DNA of 64,000 nucleotides, from assembly GCA_963708205.1 (NCBI GenBank), contig OY970196.1, positions 1,054,001-1,118,000 on the forward strand. Direction: 5' to 3'. Both the position numbers and the translations under genes were made by a program. Shown here piece by piece: positions 27,591 to 36,125 of this stretch; position 1 is the stretch's first letter; each line of letters begins with the position of its first letter. The stretch comes from CAVYTF01 sp963708205 (lineage in GTDB: Bacteria; Bacteroidota; Bacteroidia; Chitinophagales; Chitinophagaceae). The notes beneath the pieces were generated by a model that was not told the DNA's origin, did not search any database, and worked only from the letters and a program-made list of their open reading frames with translations.

Positions 27591-28496
27591 ATGATACAGG
27601 TTGGCATTTTTACAGGATACTTTCCTTATACACTCGAAGAAACTGCGCAAAAAATTCGTTCGATCGGTTTTAATACAGTGCAGCTCGATGTAAATTTCAA
27701 GGATATGGATCTGGCAACAGATAACATCACTTCTGATAAATGCAAAAAGATACGTGATACTTTTCGTCGTTATAATTTACCAATTTCATGCATCTCGGGT
27801 TATACAAATTTGGTTCATCCAAATGCAGATAAACGCAAAACAAATCTTGCACATTTAAAGCAACTCATTCGTTTTGCAAATGAATTAGGCTCGCCGTATG
27901 TTATAAGTGAATCGGGAACTTTTGATAATGATAGTGATTGGGTGCATCATGCAAAAAATAAAACAGAAGAAGGTTATGAAGATTGCAGAAATGTAATTGC
28001 AGACCTTGTTGATTTTGCCAGGGAAAGCGGTGTAACATTTTTGGTTGAAACTTATGTGAATAATGTAATTGGTTCAATAGAAGAAACGTTGCGTTTGTTT
28101 GCTGATATAGATGATCCGCATCTTGGTTTATTAATGGATCCAACCAATTATTTTGAAGAGCATAATATTGGTAAAATGGATTTGACATTGAATCAAATCT
28201 TTAATGCATTATCACACAAAATAAAAATTTCGCATGCAAAAGATGTGAAGCTTGCAACATCATCTCAAGGTGTGCAAATGGCAGATATAGATGCGAGTGA
28301 AGCACATGCCTTGCGTGGCGTTGGTATGATTGAATTGCCTGCACCGGGTTTAGGTTCATTGAATTATGATCTGTATTTAAAACGTTTATCACAACATCAT
28401 CCGAATATTCCAATTATTATTGAACATCTTGCAGAAGAAGATGTGCCACGCGCAAAGAAATTTTTAGATGAAAGATTGATGGCGAACGGTTGTTGA
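27591..28496 (+). CDS. Sugar phosphate isomerase/epimerase-like TIM-barrel protein
   Basis: A 301-residue AP-endonuclease-2-like barrel beginning MIQVGIFTGYF. Probable metal ligands are in FLVETYVNN, LLMDPTNYF, KISHAKDVK and IIEHLAEEDVPRAKKF. It is the last gene of the PhyH operon, 26 bp after the Gfo/Idh/MocA gene. It is not a close copy of the isomerase at 24670, which points to successive steps rather than redundancy (inference). The remnant of a small gene lies just downstream. Confidence 0.84.
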   Translation: MIQVGIFTGYFPYTLEETAQKIRSIGFNTVQLDVNFKDMDLATDNITSDKCKKIRDTFRRYNLPISCISGYTNLVHPNADKRKTNLAHLKQLIRFANELGSPYVISESGTFDNDSDWVHHAKNKTEEGYEDCRNVIADLVDFARESGVTFLVETYVNNVIGSIEETLRLFADIDDPHLGLLMDPTNYFEEHNIGKMDLTLNQIFNALSHKIKISHAKDVKLATSSQGVQMADIDASEAHALRGVGMIELPAPGLGSLNYDLYLKRLSQHHPNIPIIIEHLAEEDVPRAKKFLDERLMANGC

Positions 28497-28541
28497 ATTC
28501 ATTTGTAACTATTATTGGGTTAGAAACATTGGAATAATTAT

Positions 28542-28767
28542 ATGATACCTTATGAAAGTAGCAGCGGAAAAAAACTGGCGTAACTGTTTATGAAATTCGA
28601 GATGATTTTATTAAGATCGAATTTGATAGCTTCTTTATATTTATACAGATGCAAGTGCCGGAAGATCAAATGTTGAAACTATGAAATCTCTAGCTTTAGC
28701 ATCTTCAGAGTTGAGCACTTTTATATCGAGACATAAACCGCAATACGGAAATTTTCCTGTCTTATAA
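28542..28767 (+). pseudogene. Decayed small gene with two single-base frameshifts
   Basis: Starting at ATG 28542, a readable protein of about 75 residues appears if one base is restored in the A7 run near 28568-28574 and one in the short T run near 28630. The pieces are MIPYESSSGKK, then TVYEIRDDFIKIEFDSFF, then YTDASAGRSNVETMKSLALA and a tail ending FISRHKPQYGNFPVL before TAA. The GxSNVExMKxLA pattern resembles a family of short hypothetical proteins I remember but cannot name. Both lesions are in homopolymers, so sequencing error cannot be excluded. The remainder of the 394-bp gap 28497-28890 shows nothing else. Confidence 0.6.
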
Positions 28768-28890
28768 AATAAGTTCAATTCAATAATATGTTATTTACTT
28801 TAAGCTTCTGCAACCAAAATCAATTGCAGATTTATAAATAAATTTTAAGCTTTTGCTGATTAATTGTTTTGTTTGCATAAAGTTTCTGTT

Positions 28891-30903
28891 ATGAAAAAAT
28901 TCCTACTTCTCTTTGCGGCATTTTTTTTATCTTGGATATGCACAAATATTAATGCTCAAAGTATTGCTGACATACAGGGCATAGATTCGTCGATTAAACC
29001 AGGCGATAATTTTTTCATGTTTGTAAATCACAAATGGTATGATACTGCACAAATACCACCTTCGCAGGCTGGCGTTGGCGCATACATGTTTATGAATTAT
29101 CCACAGCGTTTGCGTTTGCAGGGAATACTTGACAGTGTTTCAAAAGCTAATAATGCTGAAGGAAGCATTGAACAAAAGCTTGGTGATTTCTATGCTTCAG
29201 GCATGGATACAATCACGATCAATAATCGTGGTTATGATCCCATCAAACCTTTACTCAGTCGCATTGATAAGATCAGAGATCTTGCATCTTTAATGAAATT
29301 TGTAGCTGATGAAGCAAAAGTTTACAATACTTCTGTTATAGCATTTAGTGTTAGTCCTGATAATAAGAACAGCAGCATCAATATTGCACACATTTCACAA
29401 ACAGGCATTGGCTTGCCTGAGCGAGATTATTATTTCAGCACAGATCCGCAAAGCATTGCCATACAAAATGCGTATAAAAAATATCTCGCCACCTTATTTC
29501 AACTCACAGGAACGGATGCAGCAACTGCTGCAAAAGATGCCGATGTGGCTTACAATATCGAAAAACAGATCGCTTCATCGCACAGAACAAATATTGAACT
29601 GCGTGATGTGAATATGAATTACAATAAAATGTCTGTCGCAGACCTTGCGAAAAGACAACCCAATATTGACTGGAAAAATTTGCTCGAAAATCTCGGCGCT
29701 AAAACAGATTCCGTTGATGTATCGCAACCTGCATATTACGACAAACTCAATTCACTTTTAAAATCTGTTTCTATCAATGACTGGAAGATTTATCTGAAAG
29801 CATTTTCGCTGAATAATTATGCAGATATTTTAAGCAAACCTTTTGCTGATGCAGACTTTGAATTCAACAAAGTTTTATCAGGACAGACAGTGCAAAAAAC
29901 ACGCGGCGAAATAATGGCAAGTGCAGTTGACGGAAATTTGGGTGAAGCTTTGGGACAATTGTATGTAAAGAAATATTTTACGGAAGATGCAAAAAAGCGC
30001 GCGCTGGAACTGGTGAATAATGTGCAAAAAGCTTACGCTGCGCGTATTGATAAACTCGACTGGATGAGCGACAGCACAAAGCAAAAAGCAAAAGAAAAAC
30101 TTTTTGCTATGACAAAAAAAATTGGCTATCCAGACAAGTGGCGAGATTATAGTAATGTAACAATTTCAAAGAATAAATATTTTGAGAATTCAGTTTCGGC
30201 TGCATCCAATAATTACCGGTTTGAACTGGCAAAACTCAACAAGCCGGTTGATAAAACAGAATGGATGACTACACCTTCAACTGTTACAGCTTATAATAAT
30301 CCGTCGGCTAATGAAATTGTTTTTCCCGCAGCTATTTTACAGCCGCCTTATTTTGATGACAATGCTGATGATGCTTTGAATTACGGTGGCATTGGTATGG
30401 TGATCGGTCATGAAATAACGCACACGTTCGATGACCAGGGTGCGCAATATGATAAAGATGGCAATGTAAAAAACTGGTGGACGAAAGATGATTATGCAAA
30501 ATTCAAAGCGAAGATACAGCAGATAATTGATCTCTACAGTTCCTTTACTGTTTTAGATACGGTGCATATCAAAGGCGCAATGACGGTTGGTGAAAATGCC
30601 GCAGATTTAAGCGGCGTTGCTGTTGCTTATGATGCTTTTAAAATGACGAAAGAAGGACAGGATTCTACAAAGATCGGCGGTTTTACACCTGATCAACGTT
30701 TCTTTATTTCTGTTGCGAAAATATGGCGCGTAAAAATGAAGGATGAATTTCTTCGTTTATGGATAAACAATAATCCGCATTCGCCGCCGATGTGGCGTGT
30801 AAACGGACCGCTGATGAATTCTTCTCATTTTTATGAAGCTTTTCATGTGCAGCCCGGAGATAAAATGTATTTACCTGAAGATGAAAGAATTCATATTTGG
30901 TAG
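28891..30903 (+). CDS. Secreted M13-family (neprilysin/PepO-like) zinc metallopeptidase
   Basis: A 670-residue endopeptidase. The signal peptide MKKFLLLFAAFFLSWI... is cleaved near NINAQS. The N-terminal M13 domain starts DIQGIDSSIKPGDNFFMFVN. The zinc motif HEITH is in VIGHEITHTFDDQGAQY (about residue 507), with the third ligand Glu in TVGENAADLSGV (about residue 567). The substrate-binding NAYY-type region is represented by TAYNNPSANEIVFPAAI. The C-terminus DERIHIW is family-typical. ATG at 28891 is used; an upstream in-frame TTG at 28864 would spoil the signal peptide. Likely periplasmic or surface; degrades short peptides. Confidence 0.93.
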   Translation: MKKFLLLFAAFFLSWICTNINAQSIADIQGIDSSIKPGDNFFMFVNHKWYDTAQIPPSQAGVGAYMFMNYPQRLRLQGILDSVSKANNAEGSIEQKLGDFYASGMDTITINNRGYDPIKPLLSRIDKIRDLASLMKFVADEAKVYNTSVIAFSVSPDNKNSSINIAHISQTGIGLPERDYYFSTDPQSIAIQNAYKKYLATLFQLTGTDAATAAKDADVAYNIEKQIASSHRTNIELRDVNMNYNKMSVADLAKRQPNIDWKNLLENLGAKTDSVDVSQPAYYDKLNSLLKSVSINDWKIYLKAFSLNNYADILSKPFADADFEFNKVLSGQTVQKTRGEIMASAVDGNLGEALGQLYVKKYFTEDAKKRALELVNNVQKAYAARIDKLDWMSDSTKQKAKEKLFAMTKKIGYPDKWRDYSNVTISKNKYFENSVSAASNNYRFELAKLNKPVDKTEWMTTPSTVTAYNNPSANEIVFPAAILQPPYFDDNADDALNYGGIGMVIGHEITHTFDDQGAQYDKDGNVKNWWTKDDYAKFKAKIQQIIDLYSSFTVLDTVHIKGAMTVGENAADLSGVAVAYDAFKMTKEGQDSTKIGGFTPDQRFFISVAKIWRVKMKDEFLRLWINNNPHSPPMWRVNGPLMNSSHFYEAFHVQPGDKMYLPEDERIHIW

Positions 30904-30968
30904 GGGTGTATAAGTTGCAGCAGAGTGCAGCGAAGTTCGGTATAAGATTATGGTGATTCTACCGATGC

Positions 30969-32432
30969 TTAATGATGATGCCTTCTTTTAATAATGCCAC
31001 CGGATGCTTCTTTGATTGTATTTGCAAAAACAAATGCTTTGGGGTCAACTTCATAAACAAGATTTTTCAATTTGCGCAATTCAAGCCTTGAAATGACTGT
31101 GAATATGATATCACATTCAGAGCTGATCTCAAATTTTCCCGGAAGAAAGCCGCGCTCGCCTTTGTAGATTGTAATTCCTCTGCCTAAATTATTCACCAAT
31201 TTATATTTTATCATTTCACTTTTACCCGAAATAATTGTTACACCTGTAAAAGCCTGAATGCCTTCAACCACATAATCAATTGTGCGTGTTGCAGCAAAAT
31301 AAGTGAGTATGGAATACAAAGAAGTTTCGATCCCGAATTTAAAGGCTGCAACAGAAAAAATGAGAATATTTATTGCAAGAATTATTTCAGTAATGGTAAA
31401 TGATGTTTTTTTTAGCGTATATAAAGCCAACACTTCAATTCCGTCTAAAGCTGCGCCAGCTCTCATTATCAGCCCAATACCAATTCCTAAAAAAACACCA
31501 CCGAAAATAGAAATAAGCAATTTATCTGTTGTAAGTGCAGTCTCGGGAATAAGTAAAAGAAAAATGCCTAAAAGTAAAACAGCAGAAAAAGTTTTTATTG
31601 CAAAAGTTTTACCCACTGAAAAAAAACTAATCATGATAAAAGGAATGTTCAATAAAATAATAACAATAGAAAGATTGAAATGATACAATTCAAATGTGAG
31701 TAATGATAAACCTGTAACGCCGCCATCAAAAAAACGATTGGGAACAAGAAAACATTTTAATGCAAATGCTGCAAGGGCAACTCCGAAGATCATCAAAATA
31801 ATATCCTGAAATAAGTCAAACGGTTTTATTTTTTCATGCGCCTGGACATATAATGCTTCTATTTTTTGTCTCAATTCTTTAAGATTGTAGGCTTTACCTT
31901 CATCTCTTTCGTTAATGGCTGTTTGCGTAAAATAGTGATGTTCTTCTAAAAACCCAGCTTGCTTCAAGTCCCATTCCTGCTGCGTCTTAACGATGCCGAG
32001 TTTATTAAATTCTTTAAACAACTTTTCAGCATTGGCAGAATAATCTTCGGATCCTAAATAAAAAAGATCAGCATCGCAAAGTATTTCTGAAAAATGATCT
32101 TTTGGTGTTTGCGGAAGCTTCGTTGCCATGATCATCTTGCAAATACTGTTGATTTGCTGATGTGAATATTCGTATTCAGGAAGAATTTTTTTGGCAAACG
32201 TGCAGGATAGTTCTTCATGATTTTCATGATGCTGCAGAAAACCGCTGTCATGAAAAAGTGCGGCAGTTTTAATTAATATCAAATCATCACCCGAAATATT
32301 TTGTCCTTTTGCAATGTGCTCTGCAGCTTCAATAACATTATTTGTATGACGCGCGTTATGATATGTAAGATAGGTTGGTAATCCTGTATCTAATTTATTT
32401 ATAAGAAAAGAATAAGCCTGAACATATTGCAT
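30969..32432 (-). CDS. HD-domain phosphohydrolase fused to a YitT-type membrane protein
   Basis: A 487-residue fusion. Residues about 1-195 are an HD domain: HNARHTNNVIEAAEHI, the HD pair in AALFHDSGFLQHHENHEE, and the late Asp in CDADLFYLGSED. From about residue 205 come five or six membrane helices typical of YitT/DUF161 (LKCFLVPNRFFDGGVTGLSL, LGIGIGLIMRAGAALDGIEV). The DUF2179 cytoplasmic tail follows (FTVISRLELRKLKNLVYEVDP). It is the last gene of the minus-strand signalling operon, 28 bp after the receiver-cyclase. The pairing suggests nucleotide turnover coupled to a membrane partner, but neither substrate is known. The His-rich C-terminus (RRHHH) is unusual. Confidence 0.85.
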   Translation of the reverse strand: MQYVQAYSFLINKLDTGLPTYLTYHNARHTNNVIEAAEHIAKGQNISGDDLILIKTAALFHDSGFLQHHENHEELSCTFAKKILPEYEYSHQQINSICKMIMATKLPQTPKDHFSEILCDADLFYLGSEDYSANAEKLFKEFNKLGIVKTQQEWDLKQAGFLEEHHYFTQTAINERDEGKAYNLKELRQKIEALYVQAHEKIKPFDLFQDIILMIFGVALAAFALKCFLVPNRFFDGGVTGLSLLTFELYHFNLSIVIILLNIPFIMISFFSVGKTFAIKTFSAVLLLGIFLLLIPETALTTDKLLISIFGGVFLGIGIGLIMRAGAALDGIEVLALYTLKKTSFTITEIILAINILIFSVAAFKFGIETSLYSILTYFAATRTIDYVVEGIQAFTGVTIISGKSEMIKYKLVNNLGRGITIYKGERGFLPGKFEISSECDIIFTVISRLELRKLKNLVYEVDPKAFVFANTIKEASGGIIKRRHHH

Positions 32433-32460
32433 ACTAAAATATAAACACGTTGAAAAAAAA

Positions 32461-33492
32461 TTAATTCAATACCTCATAAACAATTGCTTCTTCCGCTTTA
32501 TTTTTAAGAGCTGCTGCACCGATCTTTTTGCAGTTAAATGACAGCTTTACTTTTTCGTAGCAATTTTCATTAATTACAATTTGTCCAATGCCGGCAACAC
32601 TTTGCAAACGCTGCGCGGTATTAACGGTATCGCCGATCACAGTATAATCCAATCTTCTTAAAGTGGCAGAACCAATATTGCCACTGATCATTTCACCGCT
32701 GTTGATGCCGATAGAAACTTTAGGACAAAAATCATTCGTGCCTTGCAAAGCTTCAATATTATTTCTTATAGCCAAACACGCGTCAATTGCTCTGTCAAGA
32801 TGATACGCACCTTTGAAAACAGCCATCACACAATCGCCGATAAATTTATCTATCAACCCATTTTGCCCAATGATCTCTTTTACCATCAGATCAAAATATT
32901 TATTTAGCAACATCACAACTGTATCAGGTTTTTCTATTTCGCTAATAGAAGTAAAACTGCAAATGTCAATGAAGGCAACACTTGCTTCAACAGTTTCATT
33001 CACCATTAAAGATGCTTCATATTCATGACCACCCATAAAGTTGAGAACATTTTCATCAACATACATTTTTAAAATATTGTTTTCTTTTATCGCCTTTAAT
33101 GTTTCACGAATTTGTTTTACATGCTTTATTGTTTTTTCCATAGTCAATTCAAGGTCTTGAAAATTTACAGGCTTTGTAATAAAATCAAAAGCGCCGCGAT
33201 TCATTGCTGTGCGAATATTATCCATATCACCATAAGCAGAAACCATGACAGATTTTATCAGTGGACTTGCTTCGCCGAGTTTTGTCAATAACGTCAGTCC
33301 ATCCATTTCAGGCATGTTAATATCGCTTAAAACAATATCAACATCAGGATTTTGCTGCAATTTATTTAATGCATCATTACCGTTTAAAGCGAATACAAAT
33401 TCATATTGATGATCTCTAATTTTCTGGCGAAACCTTTGCCTGATAAGCGTTTCAAGATCCGGCTCATCATCAGCAACTAAAATCTTGGTCAT
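32461..33492 (-). CDS. Response regulator fused to class III adenylate/guanylate cyclase
   Basis: A 343-residue protein. The receiver domain (1-125) has phosphoacceptor Asp57 in VLSDINMPEMDG. A helical linker of about 40 residues precedes a class III cyclase domain (165-340). Metal aspartates are Asp176 (FIDICSFT) and Asp220 (FIGDCVMAVF). Lys216 with Thr284 in DYTVIGD resembles the Lys/Thr pair of bacterial adenylate cyclases such as CyaC. Asn291 and Arg295 (NTAQRL) complete the active site, so it should make cAMP upon phosphorylation. It overlaps the preceding receiver by 4 bp (ATGA). Confidence 0.9.
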   Translation of the reverse strand: MTKILVADDEPDLETLIRQRFRQKIRDHQYEFVFALNGNDALNKLQQNPDVDIVLSDINMPEMDGLTLLTKLGEASPLIKSVMVSAYGDMDNIRTAMNRGAFDFITKPVNFQDLELTMEKTIKHVKQIRETLKAIKENNILKMYVDENVLNFMGGHEYEASLMVNETVEASVAFIDICSFTSISEIEKPDTVVMLLNKYFDLMVKEIIGQNGLIDKFIGDCVMAVFKGAYHLDRAIDACLAIRNNIEALQGTNDFCPKVSIGINSGEMISGNIGSATLRRLDYTVIGDTVNTAQRLQSVAGIGQIVINENCYEKVKLSFNCKKIGAAALKNKAEEAIVYEVLN

Positions 33493-33866
33493 ACAATTCT
33501 TGTTTTCAATTTTTCTTTCAATGAAGCAAAATCAACGGGCTTGGTTAAAAAATCATCGGCACCAAGCTTCATAGCGTTTTGATAATTTTCATCATCGCCG
33601 TAAGCAGTTACCATCATCACAACAGGTGGTGGCGTTTCATATTTTTCTTTTATGTGCTTCAATAATTCAAGCCCGCTCATGCCCGGCATGTTGATGTCTG
33701 AAAGTATCAACACAGCTTCGTGTTCATTTTGCTTCATAAATTCCAACGCTTCTTCCCCGGAAAAAGCGAATACAAATTCCATTTCTTTATTTCTTATTTC
33801 CTTTCTGAAGCGTTGTTCAAAAAGTGTTTGCATATCTTTTTCATCATCGACAACTAAAATTTTCAT
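33489..33866 (-). CDS. Single-domain response regulator
   Basis: A 125-residue receiver with acidic pocket VVDDEKD, Asp57 in ILSDINMPGMSG, Thr in VTAYGDD and Lys in DFLTKPVDFA. ATG at 33866 (MKILVVDDEKDM) is the natural start; a longer reading would run into the kinase gene. The sequence closely resembles the receiver half of the downstream cyclase (shared RFRxxIR, EFVFA, LSDINMP), suggesting duplication. It sits 10 bp after the TPR kinase and overlaps the cyclase gene by 4 bp. Probably receives phosphate from one or both upstream kinases. Confidence 0.9.
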   Translation of the reverse strand: MKILVVDDEKDMQTLFEQRFRKEIRNKEMEFVFAFSGEEALEFMKQNEHEAVLILSDINMPGMSGLELLKHIKEKYETPPPVVMMVTAYGDDENYQNAMKLGADDFLTKPVDFASLKEKLKTRIV

Positions 33867-33876
33867 GTCTTGGTTT

Positions 33877-36117
33877 TTATGAAGGTAAAATAATAATGAA
33901 CGTGGTGCCTTTACCTTCTTTTGTTTCAACTTTCAATTCGCCATTATGACCTTTTGTAATGATATCATAACTCAAACTCAATCCCAATCCTGTTCCTTCG
34001 CCTGTTGGTTTTGTGGTGAAGAATGGCTGAAATATTTTTTCTTTGATTGATGATGGAATGCCATTGCCATTATCATTAACTCTTATCTCAATCTTATCCT
34101 TTATTTTTTTTGTTTGAATTAAAACTAGTGGCTTGTAATTTTCACCCGCTGTTTTTTTCTTTTCATTTACAACATAAAAAGCGTTCGTCAATAAGTTTAA
34201 AACAACTCTGCCGATGTCTTGCGGAATGATGTTTATTTTTCCAATCCTTTCATCAAATTCTGTTTTAAAATCCGCATTGAATGATTTGTCTTTAGCACGC
34301 AATCCATGATAACTCAATCGCAAATATTCATCACATAAAGCATTAATATCTGTTGGTTCCTTTTGCCCTGAACTTGAACGGGAATGCTGCAACATGCCTT
34401 TCACTATTGCATCTGCGCGCTTACCGTGATGATTGATTTTGTCTTCATTATCTGCAACATCTTTTGCAATTACTTTTACTTCATCATAATTTCCTTTATC
34501 AATCGCTTCATTCATTTCGGCAATCAATTCTTTATTTACTTCAGAAAAATTATTGACGAAGTTTAAAGGGTTTTGTATTTCGTGTGCAATGCCTGCTGTG
34601 AGCTCTCCAAGAGAAGCCATTTTTTCACTTTGTATAAGTTGTGTTTGTGTGGTCTGCAATTCCTTGATGGAACCTTCCAGTTTTGATTTTTGCAGATCGA
34701 TCTCCTGCTTTTGTTTTTTAAGAAGGTCGTATGATTTTTGTCTTTTCCGGTTATTCCGGTAAACAATAATACCAATGATGAGGGCAACAATTCCAAGAGT
34801 TACGATTGCATACAATCTTAGCTTGGCTGCATATTGATCATCTGATATTTTTTTAGCCTGAGCAATATCATCCGCTCTTTGCTGTTCTGCTAATGCCATA
34901 TTCTGGATCTGCCTGCTGTTCTCATCATTATAAAGGGTTTTATAAGCTTCAAAACCGATCTGCTGATAATGATAGGCAGAGTCAGTGTTATGATTTTTTT
35001 GGAAATATTCTGTAATTAAACCACTGGCTTCTGATATAAATGGTAAAAAACCTTTGTCTAATGCAGTGCCCAAACATAACCTGGCATATATTAAACTGGA
35101 ATCAGTCATTCCCTTTTTATTGAAATATTCGGCAAGGCCAATAGTAGTGGCGCAGTAATTCTGATATTGAATTTGGACTGTTGTAAAAAAGACATAGCTG
35201 CGGCGCAGATAGTCAATGGCAAGGCTGTCTTTTCCAAGCTGATCGTAGATCGTGCCCAAATCATCCAACACACCTCCATAAACTTTTTCTTCACTGCCAT
35301 AAAATTTTACTGCCAATTTATAAGATTGGTCAGCATAATAAAGGGATGAATCATTTTGCTTCTGCAATAAATATGCGTCCGCCATATCATCACAAATAAA
35401 AATATTGACGAATGGATTTTTATCGCCGTACTCTTTTGCTTTATAAAAATATTCTATCGCCCGTTTCGTATCATTAGTTTGTAAGTAAGTATGTCCTATC
35501 TGGTAAATATTGTTTTCTATTGCAAAACTGTCTTTCTTTTCCTCATTAACATGTAAAATGGTAGACAAAACCTGAAGTGCTTTTGGATAATTGCCCATAT
35601 CAGTGGCAGATTGTGCAAAAGTTGCCATAATTCTCAGTGAGTCTAATTTATTTTCACGGCTTATTGCAAGCATTTGCTCATAATTTATAAAAAAGGAATC
35701 CTTTTCAAAAACGCCAGTTTCTGTGCTGATATACATTCTCAATATCGCAATTTCCTGGTCGGCAAAATGGTTTCGCTTCGCTTTATTAAGGGCTTCATTA
35801 AGAAGAAAACGTGCGCTGTCTTCAGTGAGATATTTTGAATGTACAAGTGCTAATTGTCTCAAACAAATAATTTCCTGTTTTAGCAATCCCTTTTCACGTG
35901 CTAAAGTCAGGGCGCTTTGATATATTATAAAGGCAGTGTCATTTTTTAGAACATCAAGCTGGTAATGCCTTCCTAATTCCAGCAGTGTTGCTACTTTTAC
36001 TGAATCTGACGGAGTCTTTACCAGCAATGCTTTCAGGCTATCGGTTTTAAAATCCTGTCCTTTTAGTTTCATAAGGATAAGCAACATCATCAGTAAACTA
36101 AAAGATATTTTTCTCAT
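33877..36117 (-). CDS. TPR-containing membrane sensor histidine kinase
   Basis: A 746-residue protein. It has a signal peptide (first 20 residues, ending LKGQ), then about 380 residues of TPR-like helical repeats facing the periplasm. One transmembrane helix (about 427-447, IVTLGIVALIIGIIVY) is followed by a coiled coil, the HisKA box MASLGELTAGIAHEIQNPL and a HATPase_c ending FFTTKPTGEGTGLGLSLSYD. The catalytic core is nearly the same as in the kinases at 36126, 44068 and 46099. At DNA level 34384-34566 differs from 44587-44769 at about five positions by eye. It is 8 bp downstream of the 36126 kinase gene and 10 bp upstream of the receiver. Confidence 0.92.
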   Translation of the reverse strand: MRKISFSLLMMLLILMKLKGQDFKTDSLKALLVKTPSDSVKVATLLELGRHYQLDVLKNDTAFIIYQSALTLAREKGLLKQEIICLRQLALVHSKYLTEDSARFLLNEALNKAKRNHFADQEIAILRMYISTETGVFEKDSFFINYEQMLAISRENKLDSLRIMATFAQSATDMGNYPKALQVLSTILHVNEEKKDSFAIENNIYQIGHTYLQTNDTKRAIEYFYKAKEYGDKNPFVNIFICDDMADAYLLQKQNDSSLYYADQSYKLAVKFYGSEEKVYGGVLDDLGTIYDQLGKDSLAIDYLRRSYVFFTTVQIQYQNYCATTIGLAEYFNKKGMTDSSLIYARLCLGTALDKGFLPFISEASGLITEYFQKNHNTDSAYHYQQIGFEAYKTLYNDENSRQIQNMALAEQQRADDIAQAKKISDDQYAAKLRLYAIVTLGIVALIIGIIVYRNNRKRQKSYDLLKKQKQEIDLQKSKLEGSIKELQTTQTQLIQSEKMASLGELTAGIAHEIQNPLNFVNNFSEVNKELIAEMNEAIDKGNYDEVKVIAKDVADNEDKINHHGKRADAIVKGMLQHSRSSSGQKEPTDINALCDEYLRLSYHGLRAKDKSFNADFKTEFDERIGKINIIPQDIGRVVLNLLTNAFYVVNEKKKTAGENYKPLVLIQTKKIKDKIEIRVNDNGNGIPSSIKEKIFQPFFTTKPTGEGTGLGLSLSYDIITKGHNGELKVETKEGKGTTFIIILPS

Positions 36118-36125
36118 ATTATAAA

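Noticed and set aside
34384..34566. Matching 60-codon plus-strand frames opposite two kinase genes (also at 44587-44769)
   Set aside because: They are antisense shadows preserved only because the kinase DNA itself is nearly the same in both genes.
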